A stretch of 47,730 nt of DNA. Origin: Entamoeba histolytica HM-1:IMSS. Lineage: Eukaryota; Evosea; Mastigamoebida; Endamoebidae. Made by a program: the position numbers and the translations under genes. Each line of letters starts with the position of its first letter. Position 1 is the stretch's first letter. Shown here piece by piece: positions 1 through 10,548 of the stretch. Under the pieces are notes generated by a model. That model searched no databases, was not told the DNA's origin, and worked only from the letters and a program-made list of their open reading frames with translations. The stretch spans positions 1 to 47,730 of the forward strand of contig NW_001914981.1 in assembly GCF_000208925.1 (NCBI RefSeq). Direction: 5' to 3'.

Positions 1-215
1 TTAAGTGTAAAATTAAACATATATCTGTTTCATTAAATTCAACTCCTTATTCCTTTTATTTTCTGTGAAGACTAATTATGCTATTTTATAAAGAAACTAA
101 CTAATAAAAAGGGGGTAAAAGTAAACAATTTAATTTTTCGTTTTGTTTTATTTTTGTTATTACCAGATTAAGATAATAAAGATATTTAATGATAATAATC
201 TAATCTTGTTAATCA
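1..215. other. AT-rich upstream spacer
   Basis: No gene is visible. This stretch precedes the first ATG of the prenyl synthase and presumably contains its promoter, but I see no clear GTATTTAAA or GAACT element. Confidence 0.4.
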
Positions 216-1266
216 ATGGAACAACTTGTATTACTTGTTGAAGAAAAATTAAAAGAGAATTTTTGAAGAAGAACGTAAAAGAAGTACTTGTCATCAATTT
301 CAAGCAGAATGTATTGATATAATGGAGAAATTTGTTATGGGACCAGGTAAAAGACTCAGACCATTAAGCTTACTTTTGTTCTTCATTGGAGGAGGAGGAA
401 AGATTGAAGAACAAAAGAACATAATTCGTACAGCATGTGCAATGGAGTTATTACATGACTCTACACTTGCACATGATGATATAATGGATGAAGATGAAAT
501 GAGACGAAATGCACCAACAATAGTAAAGACATTTTATGATAAATACATTGAAAGAAATAAAGAAGATGTCAAAACAGAAAAATTTTTATTTATGTCTCGT
601 GGTACTACCTATGCTAGTTCCCTTGCTATTATGACAGGCAATATTCTTTATTCAATGGCACAACGACTTTGTTTAGAGTCTGGAACTAATATAGCAGAAA
701 TGGTGTTAGAATTATTTAGTGTATTAAACTATGGACAAATACTTGATATGAGTGGTTTAAATACTGTAGAAGAGTATAACTTAAATATTATTATGAAAAC
801 TGCCATTTTCTTTAAGACAACTGCTTCCATTGGATTGACATTAGCTGGTAGATCAGAACATGATATTGAACTTGGAAAGGAATGGGGAGAACATTTTGGA
901 ATTGCATTCCAAATGAGAGATGATTTACTTGATATTGATCCATTAAATGGTAAGTTAAGAAAAATGGGAAGCGATATCAAAGAAGGAAAGAAAACAGCAG
1001 TTGTATGGACTGCATTAAAAGAAGGAGTATTGAGTAAAGAAGAGAAAGAGTTTGTAGAAGGAATTTTGAAATTAAATGAAAAAGCATTTGACAACCAAGA
1101 AGCGTTTACTAAATTCTTGAACATTCTTAGAGGAAAACCAAGTGAAGTTGTTAGACAAGAAATTAAGGAACATCACCAAAAGGCACTTGATGCATTAAAA
1201 CAACTTCAACTCAAAGAAGATGGTTTTTCATATTTAAAACAAATCACTGATTTGTTGTTACATTGA
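216..1266 (+). pseudogene. Polyprenyl (farnesyl/geranylgeranyl) diphosphate synthase, frameshifted near the N-terminus
   Basis: This trans-isoprenyl diphosphate synthase condenses isopentenyl diphosphate with allylic diphosphates to supply prenyl chains for GTPase prenylation, and perhaps dolichol. The long open frame begins at 322 and gives 314 residues. In that numbering it shows GKRLRP (9-14), the first Asp-rich motif DDIMDED (52-58), the second Asp-rich motif DDLLD (200-204) and the following GSDIKEGKKT. The N-terminus lies in another frame: an ATG at 216 reads MEQLVLLVEEKLKENF and stops at 264-266. Just after it, the main frame reads EEERKRSTCHQF straight into the 322 ATG. Dropping one T from the T5 run at 260-264 joins the two frames into about 349 residues, a normal family length. 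There is no splice site here. The shift may be a sequencing error or a true mutation; translation from 322 alone would still keep both catalytic motifs. Confidence 0.75.
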
Positions 1267-1860
1267 GTTAATAAAAATAACTTGATTCTTTTCTTCTTTT
1301 AATATACTTTTGTTTATGATAGTTTATTTAAAATAGTTTTAAGTAAATATGAAGAGAAGTATCATAAAATATCAAATAACTCAAAAAGAATATATACATT
1401 AGAATGCCATTAATATATTAAATTTAAAGAACTGAGAATATAATCATGCTATAAAAATAAGAATATTGTTATTAACCCAATGCCTAGAATTAAAACTGAA
1501 TAATAGTTTATGACTCTAGAGTAAATAATAAATTACCAAATAAACACATCAGAACAAAAATAATAATTATAACTGATTTAATAAGTAACAGTATTAAAAA
1601 GAATTTCTTGAATAAACTACAAATAATTCTGTTAATACTACTTGCAACTATTTCATTCTATTTTTCATATTTTTCATACCAATTAATAAAAATTAATATT
1701 TCCTTCTGTATTTGAAAAAATAAAACTATAGTAGTATCATTAAATATTATAATTTGAGACTCATCTTCATTTTTTTGAGAATGTGCATATGAGTTTTACA
1801 TAGTTTACTGTAAATAAAACAAGAGTGATTAAAAAAATAATCAAAATATATATATATTTA
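1267..1860. other. Intergenic, AT-rich
   Basis: About 590 bp with short open frames only. It probably holds the 3' ends of the prenyl synthase and the RecQ gene, which converge here. I see no RNA gene or repeat. Confidence 0.4.
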
Positions 1861-4800
1861 TTAAAGCATAGGTTGAATTCCGTTAGAAGAAGAATTAGTA
1901 GACTTTTTAGAAGCTTTTTTAATAGATTTTTTAATAGATTTTTTAATAGATTTTTTAATAGACTTTTTAGAAGATTTTTTAATAGATTTTTTAGAAGGAA
2001 TAGTAGGATTAGTCATTTCCAAATTATTATCAGAAGTAGCATTATCATCATCAGCAAATTCATCTAAATCAATTCCATCAAAAATTGATTCATCAGAGTT
2101 ATCTCTTATTCCAGATTTTCTATTAAAATCAACTTTAATAGGATTAGTTCTTTTAATAGGATTAAAAGAAGAAGTATTTAAAGAGTTAGATGAGTGTTGA
2201 TTAATAAAATTATTAACAACGGAAATAAATCTTTCAGCATATTTTTCTTTAAGAAGTCTTTTCATTGCAATTTGTTCAAATTCTTGTTTATTTCTTGGCA
2301 TAACAGCTGCAATTTTTTTTAAAACTCGAGTACCAAATAAATTATGTTTTAATAGTTGTTCTTTTCCTGGTTGTTTTCTAACTTCTTCAAATATTTGGTC
2401 TCTTAATTCATTTAATTTATCCATTAAACTATTTTGATATTCTGACATTTTAATTCCATTATTAATTTCTACTATTTGATTAGCTCCTTTTTTACATTTA
2501 ACTTTAATCTTAATTTTTCCTTCCATTAATTCTTTACATTTTGGTCCTTCTTTTAAATAAACTGAAATACTTCCATGACTATTAATAATTAACATTTCTG
2601 ATAATACTTTTTCAAGATACATTACTTTCATAAACCGTTCCATAACTTGTTCTGTTTTTCCTTTTGCACTTTTAAATCCTTTACTTGTTTCTCCAAATTT
2701 TTTCCCCATTGTTGATGTTCCTCTCATAATTCCAATTACCATATTTGCTGTAATTCTTTGATGTGCTCTAACAATTTCAACTGCTATTTTTCCTAATTCT
2801 GTCATATCAATAACTTCTGTTGGTGATGGATTATAACAATTATCACATGTTCTATTACATAATTTACTATTAAAAACTTCTCCAAAATATTGTAAAACAA
2901 GTGTTCTTCTACAATCAACTGTATTTTCACAATAACTTATTACTTCATTTAAATTATTTCTTGCTGTTTGAATATGTGATAAATCTCCATTATTTTCTTT
3001 ATCTTTTTCAAAAAATCTTTCATAAGTATATTTATCTCTATAATTATAATATAATATACAGTCAGCAGGTTCTCCATCTCTTCCTGCTCTTCCACTTTCT
3101 TGATAATATCCTTCTAAACTTTTTGGTAAACTATGATGAATAACAAATCTCACATCAGGTTTATCTATTCCCATGCCAAATGCAATTGTTGCACAAATAA
3201 CATTAAACTCTCCATCACACCATTCTTTTTGTACTGTTGTTCTTTCTTTTGTATCCATCCCTGCATGATAGTATTTACTTTTAATTCCTCTTTTATTTAA
3301 TTCTTGTGCAATATCCATTGTATTTTTTTGACTTAAACAATAAATAATTCCACTTTGCCCTTTATATTTTCTTTTAATCATTTCTTCTATTTCATCAATA
3401 ACTCCTTTTGTTTTTGGTCTAACACAATATGTAAGATTTTTTCTATTAAATGATTGACTAAAAACTACGGCTTCATTTATTCCAAGTGATAATAATATAT
3501 CGTTTTTAACTCTTTCTGTTGCTGTTGCTGTTAACATTAATATTGGTATTCCTGGATATTCTTGCGAAAATACACTTAATTTTTGATATGAATCTCTAAA
3601 GTCATGTCCCCACTGACTAATACAATGTGCTTCATCAATAACAACCATTCCAAAATTATTATTTTCATAATACCTATTTAATGCCTCTTTAAATGATTTA
3701 GATTGTGTAATTCTTTCTGGTGTAACAAATACAAATTTAATTGTACATTTTCCTTCTTTTTGATAACTTTCTTTATAAAATTGTTTAGCATCTTCACTTG
3801 ATGATCCACTATAAAATGCTATAGCTTCCATTCCTGTTTCTACTAAGTTACTAACTTGGTCTTGGATTAACGAAACTAATGGTGATACAACTAATGTAAT
3901 TCCTTTAATGAAATATGATGGTAACTGATAACACAATGACTTTCCACCTCCTGTTGGCATAAGAACTAATGCATTGTTTCTTGACATTACACAATTAATT
4001 ATTGCTTCTTGACTTGGTCTAAATGAATCATTTCCAAATACTGTATTATTACATTTTTTGATATTTTCTTTCCATGAAAATTCTTGTTTTTCCCAATCAC
4101 TGTCTATACTTGCAAATTTTTTTATTCCATTAACTCTTATATCTTTTTTTTCTTTATACTTTTGTGCTCCAGGATTTCTTTTTAAAAACTCTCCTAACTT
4201 CCATACATAATACTTTCCTCCTTCACTTATTTCTTTATACTTAATTTCTTCTTCAATAACTCCTTCTTTATTATTGTTATTATTATTTTCTTCTTTAATT
4301 TCTTCTTCTTTACTATTATTTTCTTCTTGATAATATTTTCCTTTCTTTATTATTAATTCTATCTTTCTCATTTCTTCATTTTCTTTATTTTTCTTTTCTA
4401 CTTTTTCATCTTTCTCTTGGTCTTTTCCTTCTTCGATATCTTTTTCAATTTCTTTTTCTATTAATTCAATTCTTTTCTGTAAATACCCTTTAATATGCTC
4501 AAGTTCTTCTTTTCCTCTTTGTGAAAGATATTTAAACATTTCATCTTGTTCTAACATTTCTATTTCTTTCTGCTCATCTCCTCCTTCAAGTTCTTTTATT
4601 TCTTTTTCTCTTTCTTTTTCTTCTTCTTCCATTTTTTCAAGTATTTCTTCAACACTTCCTATTTCATCTTCGATTGAAATAACTTCTTGTTCTTTTTGTT
4701 CTGTTCCTTCAAATATTAATTTTTCTTCACTCACTAAATTAATCATGTCTTTCTCTTCTTCATTTATTTCCATTAAACTAATTTTAATGTCTTCCTCTTC

Positions 4801-5409
4801 ATTTTTATTTTCTTCACTCATTTCAATTTCTTCAACTTCCTCTATTTCTTTATTAGGTTTGTTTTCTTTTACTTCTTCATCCATTTTAATGTCTTCTAGT
4901 TCTTCATTCATATCAATATTTTCATATGTATTATGTTGTTCTCTTTCTTCTTTCTCCCCTAGTATTTCTTGTAAAAACTCATCTGATATTTCAATTGATT
5001 CTTTTCCTATTTCTTCTTTATCTTTTATTTCTTCTTTATCTTTTATTTCTTCTTTATCTTTTATTTCTTCTTTATCTTTTATTTCTTCTATGTCTGTAGT
5101 CTGAATCACTTGCTCTATCAATAATGCATTTTTATTCATTTTTTTCTTTTCTTCTTTCTTTTCTTCTTTCTTTTCTTCTTTCTTTTTACACCCTATCATT
5201 TCCATCTTTCTTATTATATCTTCTGTTCTTTTTTTGTTTTCTATAAATTCTTCCATTATCCCTATTTTCATCTTTTCTCCTATTATATACCTTATTCCTT
5301 GTTTTCTTACTTTTTCTCCATATCCTCTCATTCTGTTCTTTTGATATTTCATTTGTTCTTTCCGCACTTCGTTTAACTCTTCTTCTAAATTAGTAATTGT
5401 TTCTCCCAT
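1861..5409 (-). CDS. RecQ-family DNA helicase with long acidic N-terminal extension
   Basis: This ATP-dependent 3'-5' DNA helicase of the RecQ/BLM family acts in recombination and replication repair in the nucleus. Its 1182 residues contain, in order: a charged Glu/Lys-rich region (about 1-400) with four tandem KDKEEI units near 110-135; a helicase core with Walker A PTGGGKS (~483-490), DEAH (~588-591), LMLTATATER and GRAGRDGEP (~775); an RQC-type zinc cluster (CRRTLVLQYFG...CDNC, ~833-856); an HRDC-like helical domain (~1000-1066); and a basic tail (~1139-1182) of repeated KKSIKKS units that may be a nuclear localisation or DNA-binding tail. The full set of core motifs looks intact, so an active helicase is likely. 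The N-terminal extension is low complexity and its role is unknown. The ATG at 5409 is followed by a continuous frame and no splice signal is needed. Confidence 0.9.
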   Translation of the reverse strand: MGETITNLEEELNEVRKEQMKYQKNRMRGYGEKVRKQGIRYIIGEKMKIGIMEEFIENKKRTEDIIRKMEMIGCKKKEEKKEEKKEEKKKMNKNALLIEQVIQTTDIEEIKDKEEIKDKEEIKDKEEIKDKEEIGKESIEISDEFLQEILGEKEEREQHNTYENIDMNEELEDIKMDEEVKENKPNKEIEEVEEIEMSEENKNEEEDIKISLMEINEEEKDMINLVSEEKLIFEGTEQKEQEVISIEDEIGSVEEILEKMEEEEKEREKEIKELEGGDEQKEIEMLEQDEMFKYLSQRGKEELEHIKGYLQKRIELIEKEIEKDIEEGKDQEKDEKVEKKNKENEEMRKIELIIKKGKYYQEENNSKEEEIKEENNNNNNKEGVIEEEIKYKEISEGGKYYVWKLGEFLKRNPGAQKYKEKKDIRVNGIKKFASIDSDWEKQEFSWKENIKKCNNTVFGNDSFRPSQEAIINCVMSRNNALVLMPTGGGKSLCYQLPSYFIKGITLVVSPLVSLIQDQVSNLVETGMEAIAFYSGSSSEDAKQFYKESYQKEGKCTIKFVFVTPERITQSKSFKEALNRYYENNNFGMVVIDEAHCISQWGHDFRDSYQKLSVFSQEYPGIPILMLTATATERVKNDILLSLGINEAVVFSQSFNRKNLTYCVRPKTKGVIDEIEEMIKRKYKGQSGIIYCLSQKNTMDIAQELNKRGIKSKYYHAGMDTKERTTVQKEWCDGEFNVICATIAFGMGIDKPDVRFVIHHSLPKSLEGYYQESGRAGRDGEPADCILYYNYRDKYTYERFFEKDKENNGDLSHIQTARNNLNEVISYCENTVDCRRTLVLQYFGEVFNSKLCNRTCDNCYNPSPTEVIDMTELGKIAVEIVRAHQRITANMVIGIMRGTSTMGKKFGETSKGFKSAKGKTEQVMERFMKVMYLEKVLSEMLIINSHGSISVYLKEGPKCKELMEGKIKIKVKCKKGANQIVEINNGIKMSEYQNSLMDKLNELRDQIFEEVRKQPGKEQLLKHNLFGTRVLKKIAAVMPRNKQEFEQIAMKRLLKEKYAERFISVVNNFINQHSSNSLNTSSFNPIKRTNPIKVDFNRKSGIRDNSDESIFDGIDLDEFADDDNATSDNNLEMTNPTIPSKKSIKKSSKKSIKKSIKKSIKKSIKKASKKSTNSSSNGIQPML
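1909..1996 (-). repeat. Short tandem repeat encoding the Lys/Ser-rich RecQ tail
   Basis: Repeats of TTTTTAATAGAT encode IKKS units at the C-terminus of the RecQ protein. The repeat is in frame and could vary in length between strains. Confidence 0.7.
5013..5092 (-). repeat. Tandem 18-bp repeat inside RecQ coding sequence
   Basis: Four near-identical copies of an 18-bp unit (TTCTTTATCTTTTATTTC on the plus strand) encode KDKEEI repeats in the acidic N-terminus of the helicase. The unit is a multiple of three, so copy changes keep frame. Confidence 0.75.
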
Positions 5410-6203
5410 TTTCCTTTACTTTTCTTTTTTTAGTTCTTTTTTTCTCTTTCTTTCTTTCTTTCTCTTTTCTTTTATTTTTCATATTCTTTTTATTTTATTC
5501 ATTTCATATATATTTTGTATCATTATATTTGCTATTTGGTACATTATTGTGTATTTTAAATCATTTTCTCTTTAACTAATATTCTTATATGTTATTTTCA
5601 AAGTGCTCTTCATTCATTTATTCTTCACTGTATTATTATATTGATTTAGAGACAATTATTTTATTAATTAAAAGTAAATTATCATTTAGTTATTATTTAT
5701 TATGTTAATTTATATTATATCATTCTTTTATTTGTTTATTACTATTTTATTTCTTTAAAATATGTATTAGATATAATATAATGAGTTGAAGAATCAAATA
5801 TTAGTGAATTTCTATTTTTATCATCTAAATTTGATTAATAGATTACAGTAAATATCAAAAGTTAAACAGATATAAAGAGTAAGTAACGTTTTAGTATTAT
5901 TGTCATAGACTAAAATATAAAACAATGATGTTTTTAGTTAGTTGTAGAATCCATATAATTTTCCATTCTTATAGAAGTAAGTTTCAGACTCAAATATTAA
6001 ATACACACTATAATATAATACATAAAAGAAATTTAATTTATGAATATTGTATAGATGATATTTTATTATTTAATGGTGTTGTTATATTTTTTAGGGTGTT
6101 ATTTATTCTGTTGTACCATTTAATAAAAATGCTATTATTAAAGACTCTCAGTACTATTTATCTATCTCAAAACAAATTAATTGAAAAGAAAATAAAAATT
6201 AAT
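5410..6203. other. Intergenic, AT- and pyrimidine-rich
   Basis: About 800 bp between RecQ and OST48. The part next to RecQ is a long C/T tract on the plus strand (purine-rich in the sense of the gene), likely RecQ leader. A 130-codon open frame at 5925-6317 on the plus strand overlaps the 3' end of OST48, has no recognisable domain and is not called. Confidence 0.4.
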
Positions 6204-7454
6204 TTAGTCTTGTTTTATTTCCTTCTTTTCTATTTGGTTCAAATAGATGAAAGAGAATACAATAAATCCAACAGCCATAGATGCACAAGCAGCATAGAAT
6301 GGATATGCACCAGTTAAGAATCTATCAACTTGAGTCAATCTAAAAGTTCTTAAAGGAATAGTTTCTTTATATTCTAAGTAAGATAAGAATGGTCTTCTAT
6401 AATTAATGATCATAGTATATACACCAAATTTATCAGGAGTTTGGACAATAACTTCATACTTTCCATTATCTATTCTTTTGAAATTTTTGACAATGACAGG
6501 GTCAAGTAACTTAAATTCTATTTGTAAATCATCTACATTAAATGGTACATAATTTCCTTGGTTCAATTGTTCTAGTTCTACATTAACTTTAATAGTATCA
6601 TTAATAACTAATTGATGATCATAATCAACTTCTTTTACTCCATTAATTTTTTCCCAATGAATATTTTTCATTCTAATAACACAACGTCTTTGTAATACCC
6701 AATCAATAATATTTTCTGTAAACTTTTTGTTGTCTGATTTAATAAGATTCAATGATGGATGTTCAATAACTGAATCAAATGCTATATTACTAAACAATAA
6801 TGAAGAACCAGAAACAATAATACGTGCATTATTTCTTGCTTGAAGTGAAGCTACTAACGTGATATTTGTTTCTTGTGCAAATGAAACATTTGGAAAGAGT
6901 GATGTTGAAGCAGAATCTTGTGCTTTAAGAAGGGATGATGTAAATGGAGATGGTGGAAGATATAACCCAATTCCACTAAACAAAATGTTTTGAATGCGTT
7001 GATTAAAGATATTTTGATTGTTATGAACATTGTTAGAGAAAATCATTTCAAATTCTCCAATTTTAACTGTGTGCTTCTCATCAACGACATTACTACCATT
7101 AGAATCTACTTCCATATCTAATGAATAAAGAAGTTGTTTATATCCATCTTCGTATTTCTTTCCTAAAGTAATAACCATATTTCCTCCATTATCAATAAAT
7201 TGAATAAATTCTTTGACTGAAACTTTCTTAAATGTGTAATGAGGTGTTAATAATATAACATTTGAGTATTTTTTCTCTCCATTTTCAAATAATTGAAACA
7301 ATGTCATTTTATTTATTATCTCAACTTCATCTCCATTCTTCTTTAATAATTCAATAAATTGGCTAAATTTTTGTTGGTCTTCATTCCTCTCCAAAATAAC
7401 AAGTGTTTTATTTGCAAGACAAATGCTGATAAATACAATGAAAATAAGTCTCAT
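6204..7454 (-). CDS. OST48: Oligosaccharyltransferase 48-kDa subunit (OST48/WBP1)
   Basis: This is a non-catalytic subunit of the ER oligosaccharyltransferase that transfers lipid-linked glycan to Asn-X-Ser/Thr. The 416 residues begin with a signal peptide (about 1-14, IFIVFISICLA). The luminal domain starts with KTLVILERN and has the GGNMVITLG segment typical of the family near 90-100. It continues through FTENIIDWVLQRRCV, HQLVINDTIKV and DKFGVYTMIINYRRPF, and ends in a single membrane span (about 385-405) followed by a short charged cytosolic tail. Length and order match WBP1/OST48. It works downstream of ALG1, which lies 8 kb away on the same strand; the two are not an operon. The ATG is immediately before the signal peptide. 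Confidence 0.92.
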   Translation of the reverse strand: MRLIFIVFISICLANKTLVILERNEDQQKFSQFIELLKKNGDEVEIINKMTLFQLFENGEKKYSNVILLTPHYTFKKVSVKEFIQFIDNGGNMVITLGKKYEDGYKQLLYSLDMEVDSNGSNVVDEKHTVKIGEFEMIFSNNVHNNQNIFNQRIQNILFSGIGLYLPPSPFTSSLLKAQDSASTSLFPNVSFAQETNITLVASLQARNNARIIVSGSSLLFSNIAFDSVIEHPSLNLIKSDNKKFTENIIDWVLQRRCVIRMKNIHWEKINGVKEVDYDHQLVINDTIKVNVELEQLNQGNYVPFNVDDLQIEFKLLDPVIVKNFKRIDNGKYEVIVQTPDKFGVYTMIINYRRPFLSYLEYKETIPLRTFRLTQVDRFLTGAYPFYAACASMAVGFIVFSFIYLNQIEKKEIKQD

Positions 7455-7589
7455 TTGTTTTTTTTTAGTTTCTCTTTTTTCTTTTTTTATCTTTACTATT
7501 TATTTATAGTAAATGAAATTATTAATAAAAGTACTTGTTTATTGTTTGTTCTTTATTCAAAAGAATCAACAAATTACACTTACACATCT

Positions 7590-8480
7590 TTAATTGTCAG
7601 TAGCAAGAGTTGGTGTTTTAGCTTTTTGTTGTCGTGACTGCCAAGTATCCCATTCGTCTTCATCTTCTTCAACTGGACTTTTCTTTGGTTTAAGAAATGG
7701 TGAACTTGTACTAGAATTGATTGACAAAGCAGCATTTGCCCATTCATCATCTGAGATTGTTGTTGTATTTGGAGTTTTTGCTTTTTCAACTATCTTAACT
7801 TTTTTAGGCTCACTCGTAGAAGTGCTACTTCCTTTCTTTTCAGCAAGATGAGCACTTTTCTTTACTTTTGTTACAACTGGTTTTGTTGGTGCAGAAAGAA
7901 TTACATTAGGTTTTGATTGAATTGGTGAAGAAGTTGTTGGTGGACTTGTTGGTGCGGTTTTAGTGACTTGCATTGAATTTGGAGAGGCTTTTCCATCAGC
8001 AATGTCTTTTAACATTTGTTTATATCGTTCACATTGTGGCAAAGCATACCTCATATTCCATGGTGCGTTCATGTTTACTTTACATGCCTTTAAGTATGCC
8101 CTGAATTTATCATTTCCTCCATTAATCATATTGCTCATTTGTTTATCTGTCCATATATCCATATCAATTGAACGTACAAATGAAAGATGAACACCAAGTC
8201 CACGATGCTTACCACTACATTGAATACAAATGAAAATTCCATAAGGAACAGATGCCCAAGAAGGATTTGGAGTTCCACATTCAAAACAATACTACTCAGA
8301 TGTTATTTATTTGTTTTTTTTTTTGAATTTTAAGCTTGAAGAAGAGTTTTACTTTTATTGTTATGACACATTTGAAACGAAAGAAAAAAGTAAACAAACG
8401 TTATTTCCATTTTTGCTTTTTAGTTGCTTGAAGATTGCATCTCGTCTAGTATTTGATAATACTACCTTCTCTGTTGACAT
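7590..8480 (-). CDS. ArfGAP1/Gcs1-type Arf GTPase-activating protein, two exons
   Basis: This protein stimulates GTP hydrolysis by Arf and so controls coat assembly on Golgi/ER vesicles. My model is exon 1 8400-8480 (27 codons), a 108-nt intron 8292-8399 (GTTTGT...TAG) and exon 2 7590-8291, phase 0, giving 260 residues. Exon 1 supplies the leading helix ([16 protein letters not shown]). Exon 2 opens with [15 protein letters not shown] and completes the zinc finger CX2CX16CX2C (C29, C32, C49, C52) and the catalytic arginine R57 in [16 protein letters not shown]. The open frame starting at the internal Met (8162) would lack the whole zinc finger. The C-terminal half is Ser/Pro/Lys-rich and ends with an acidic/Trp motif (EDEWDTWQS), probably disordered. 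The restored domain strongly supports the splice sites. Confidence 0.92.
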
Positions 8481-8482
8481 GT

Positions 8483-8769
8483 ACGAACTGGTTCAGTTCT
8501 AGTTTTTATCTTTTCTTTCTTTTTGGACATTAAAGAAGAAATCGAAAAAGAAAATTCCCTTAGAACAAATTAGACTTTTCCTTCTTTTCCCACTCAAAAA
8601 TCTTAGTCAATTACTCTTCATCTTCCATTGATTATTTGATTCTTTATTTTCTTTCAAAAAATACAAATTATGTTATATAAAACGTATTTATTTTAAAACT
8701 ATGATTATTTGATTCTTCACAAAATAGATTCTAATTAAAAACCAGAAAAGGATAAAACCAGGTAATCCA
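8483..8769. other. Intergenic
   Basis: About 290 bp between the ArfGAP start and the next gene on the same strand; it should include the ArfGAP promoter. Nothing else is recognised. Confidence 0.4.
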
Positions 8770-9003
8770 TTAGTATGGATCAACAGTTGTCGCTGCAGCT
8801 GCAACACTAATAGTAATCATAACAATAGTAAATCCAATGCTTATGACTATAAAGAGGGTTGAAACAAGGAAGAATACCATTGACAAGACTGCAAACATAC
8901 GGGCTTGGCTATTTGTAGAGTGTCTATATTGGCACCACCCATAACACCAAACACAACAGCACAAGAATCCTAAAGCAAACAAGAGAGCATATATTTGGTA
9001 CAG
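8770..9003 (-). CDS. Small Cys-rich two-span membrane protein, 5' end unresolved
   Basis: The open frame from the stop at 8770 runs back to an in-frame stop at 9004-9006 without a convincing ATG upstream of the first hydrophobic segment. It reads LYQIYALLFALGFLCCCVW, then CYGWCQYRHSTNSQARMFA and a second long hydrophobic stretch ending TTVDPY. The Cys cluster, the polar loop with ARMF and the two spans loosely resemble CD225/dispanin-type membrane proteins; this is only a resemblance. A different frame just upstream reads SSKVTVPNI, which would join naturally onto YALLFALGF, so a 1-base frameshift near 8990 or an unseen exon may hide the true start. Otherwise translation could begin at the internal Met (residue ARM, ~8896), giving one span. 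It may be a broken gene. Confidence 0.4.
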   Translation of the reverse strand: MYQIYALLFALGFLCCCVWCYGWCQYRHSTNSQARMFAVLSMVFFLVSTLFIVISIGFTIVMITISVAAAATTVDPY

Positions 9004-9109
9004 TTACTTTTGATGAATATGCATTAAAAGTTTTTGATATATTTATCTTTCTTATTCTTTGACTAAAAAATATAAAAATAATGTACATTTCTTTGAATTT
9101 TAATTCCAT

Positions 9110-10548
9110 CTTCAGAAAGGAATTTTTGAATTATAATTTTCTTTGATACATAATGATTTGTAAATATTAAATTTATTTTTATTTCATCAAATTTCTTTAT
9201 GAATCTTTTATTAGAATTACTTTAATGTCATTTTATATTTTTATAAAGAGTTTCTAATACTCTCGATAATCAAATTGAATTACTGGATAAGCAAATTAAA
9301 GAATTAAATTTTTGAATGTATTGAGAATAAATTCTTGACTATTTTTGAAATGTTATAAACTAACTTCTAATTTTACGGTTAAAGGTTAATTTAAAAGAAT
9401 GAAAGAAAAAAAGTTTTATTTTCTAATATTCTCAACTTTCATTAGTACTAAATTATTAACGCCTATTGGATTACAATTATACACTGTTATATTAAATAAT
9501 GAACAAAAAGTATTAATACTTTTGATTGATGAAACTTATATAACTTTCAATAGTTTAATTGAAATTCCAAATTATTTAATAATTACTTTAATACCTTTAA
9601 CAGAACTAATATCTTTAACATGAAGTATTATTTTCATTAAATAAACTGCATCAACATGTTTCTATGTTATTCCTTTTTATGTATTTAGTTATTAGTTCTA
9701 TTATAATATGATAATAAAGAATATTAATTACTTATATTTTTAATACATTTATCTTCAAAAGTGAAAAATATGAATTTTCAGTGTTAAAAGGAATTTAACA
9801 TAAGTTGGTTTGATAATAATCGACAATTAGTAGTATTTTATCATTTCGATTTGATTCAAATACTATCAATTCTTTGATTTTTATTTGTTTATTACTGTTG
9901 AAGAATGGAGTATTATTTTTGATATAATTTAAGTTATGGTTTATTTAAAAAGTATGTCAAACATCTTTTTTTCAACTTTATTTGATTATTTTATCATTTT
10001 AACTGAACTGAAAGAGATAGACAATACATTTATTAATTAATACCATTTTATTTTAAATTAGTTTAATATATACAATATTGAACATAACAAACAGTGCTGT
10101 CAAAGTTATATTATCAAATGAAATATTTATTATTAACATACAATTCTATAATTATTATAATTTGAATGTTTTGTGAATTTGAGGTATCAAAAATTTATCA
10201 TGGAAAATATATCATAATTTTAACAAATAATACCACTCATAATTTTTATCTTAGAAATAAAGACAAATTTCATTCTTTTTTTATTTATTTTTTATTCATT
10301 TATCAGTTGTATATGAATTTACAACGATTAATAATTCATTTATTTTAATTTTGACTTAAAACACCAGTTTATTGGATGAAAATAAACAAAATGAGAAAGA
10401 ATTAACAGACAAATAATAACAAATAATAAAATATTATTCACATTAAAATTAAACATTATTATTCAATTGATTGTCTTTTATATTATTCTTCCTTTTTCTT
10501 TCAACCTCTTTCTTTTATAAAATACATTCAATTATATTATTATCCTTT
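9110..10548. other. Long AT-rich intergenic stretch
   Basis: About 1.4 kb. The open frames at 9399-9623 (+) and 10166-10348 (+) have biased Ile/Leu/Phe composition and no recognisable domain. A 20-codon open stretch ending at 9315 (SNTLDNQIELLDKQIKELNF, stop) looks like coiled-coil protein and could be a vestige of a lost gene. The rest is uninformative. Confidence 0.35.

Noticed and set aside
5925..6317. 130-codon plus-strand open frame
   Set aside because: Runs into the 3' end of OST48 on the other strand, Ile/Leu/Phe-rich by composition, no domain or promoter; chance frame.
9253..9315. Vestige reading SNTLDNQIELLDKQIKELNF then stop
   Set aside because: Protein-like but only about 20 codons, with no continuation in any frame; noted under the intergenic entry only.
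9399..9623. 74-codon plus-strand open frame
   Set aside because: Hydrophobic AT-driven composition (Ile/Leu/Thr) and no recognisable domain; not enough to call a gene.
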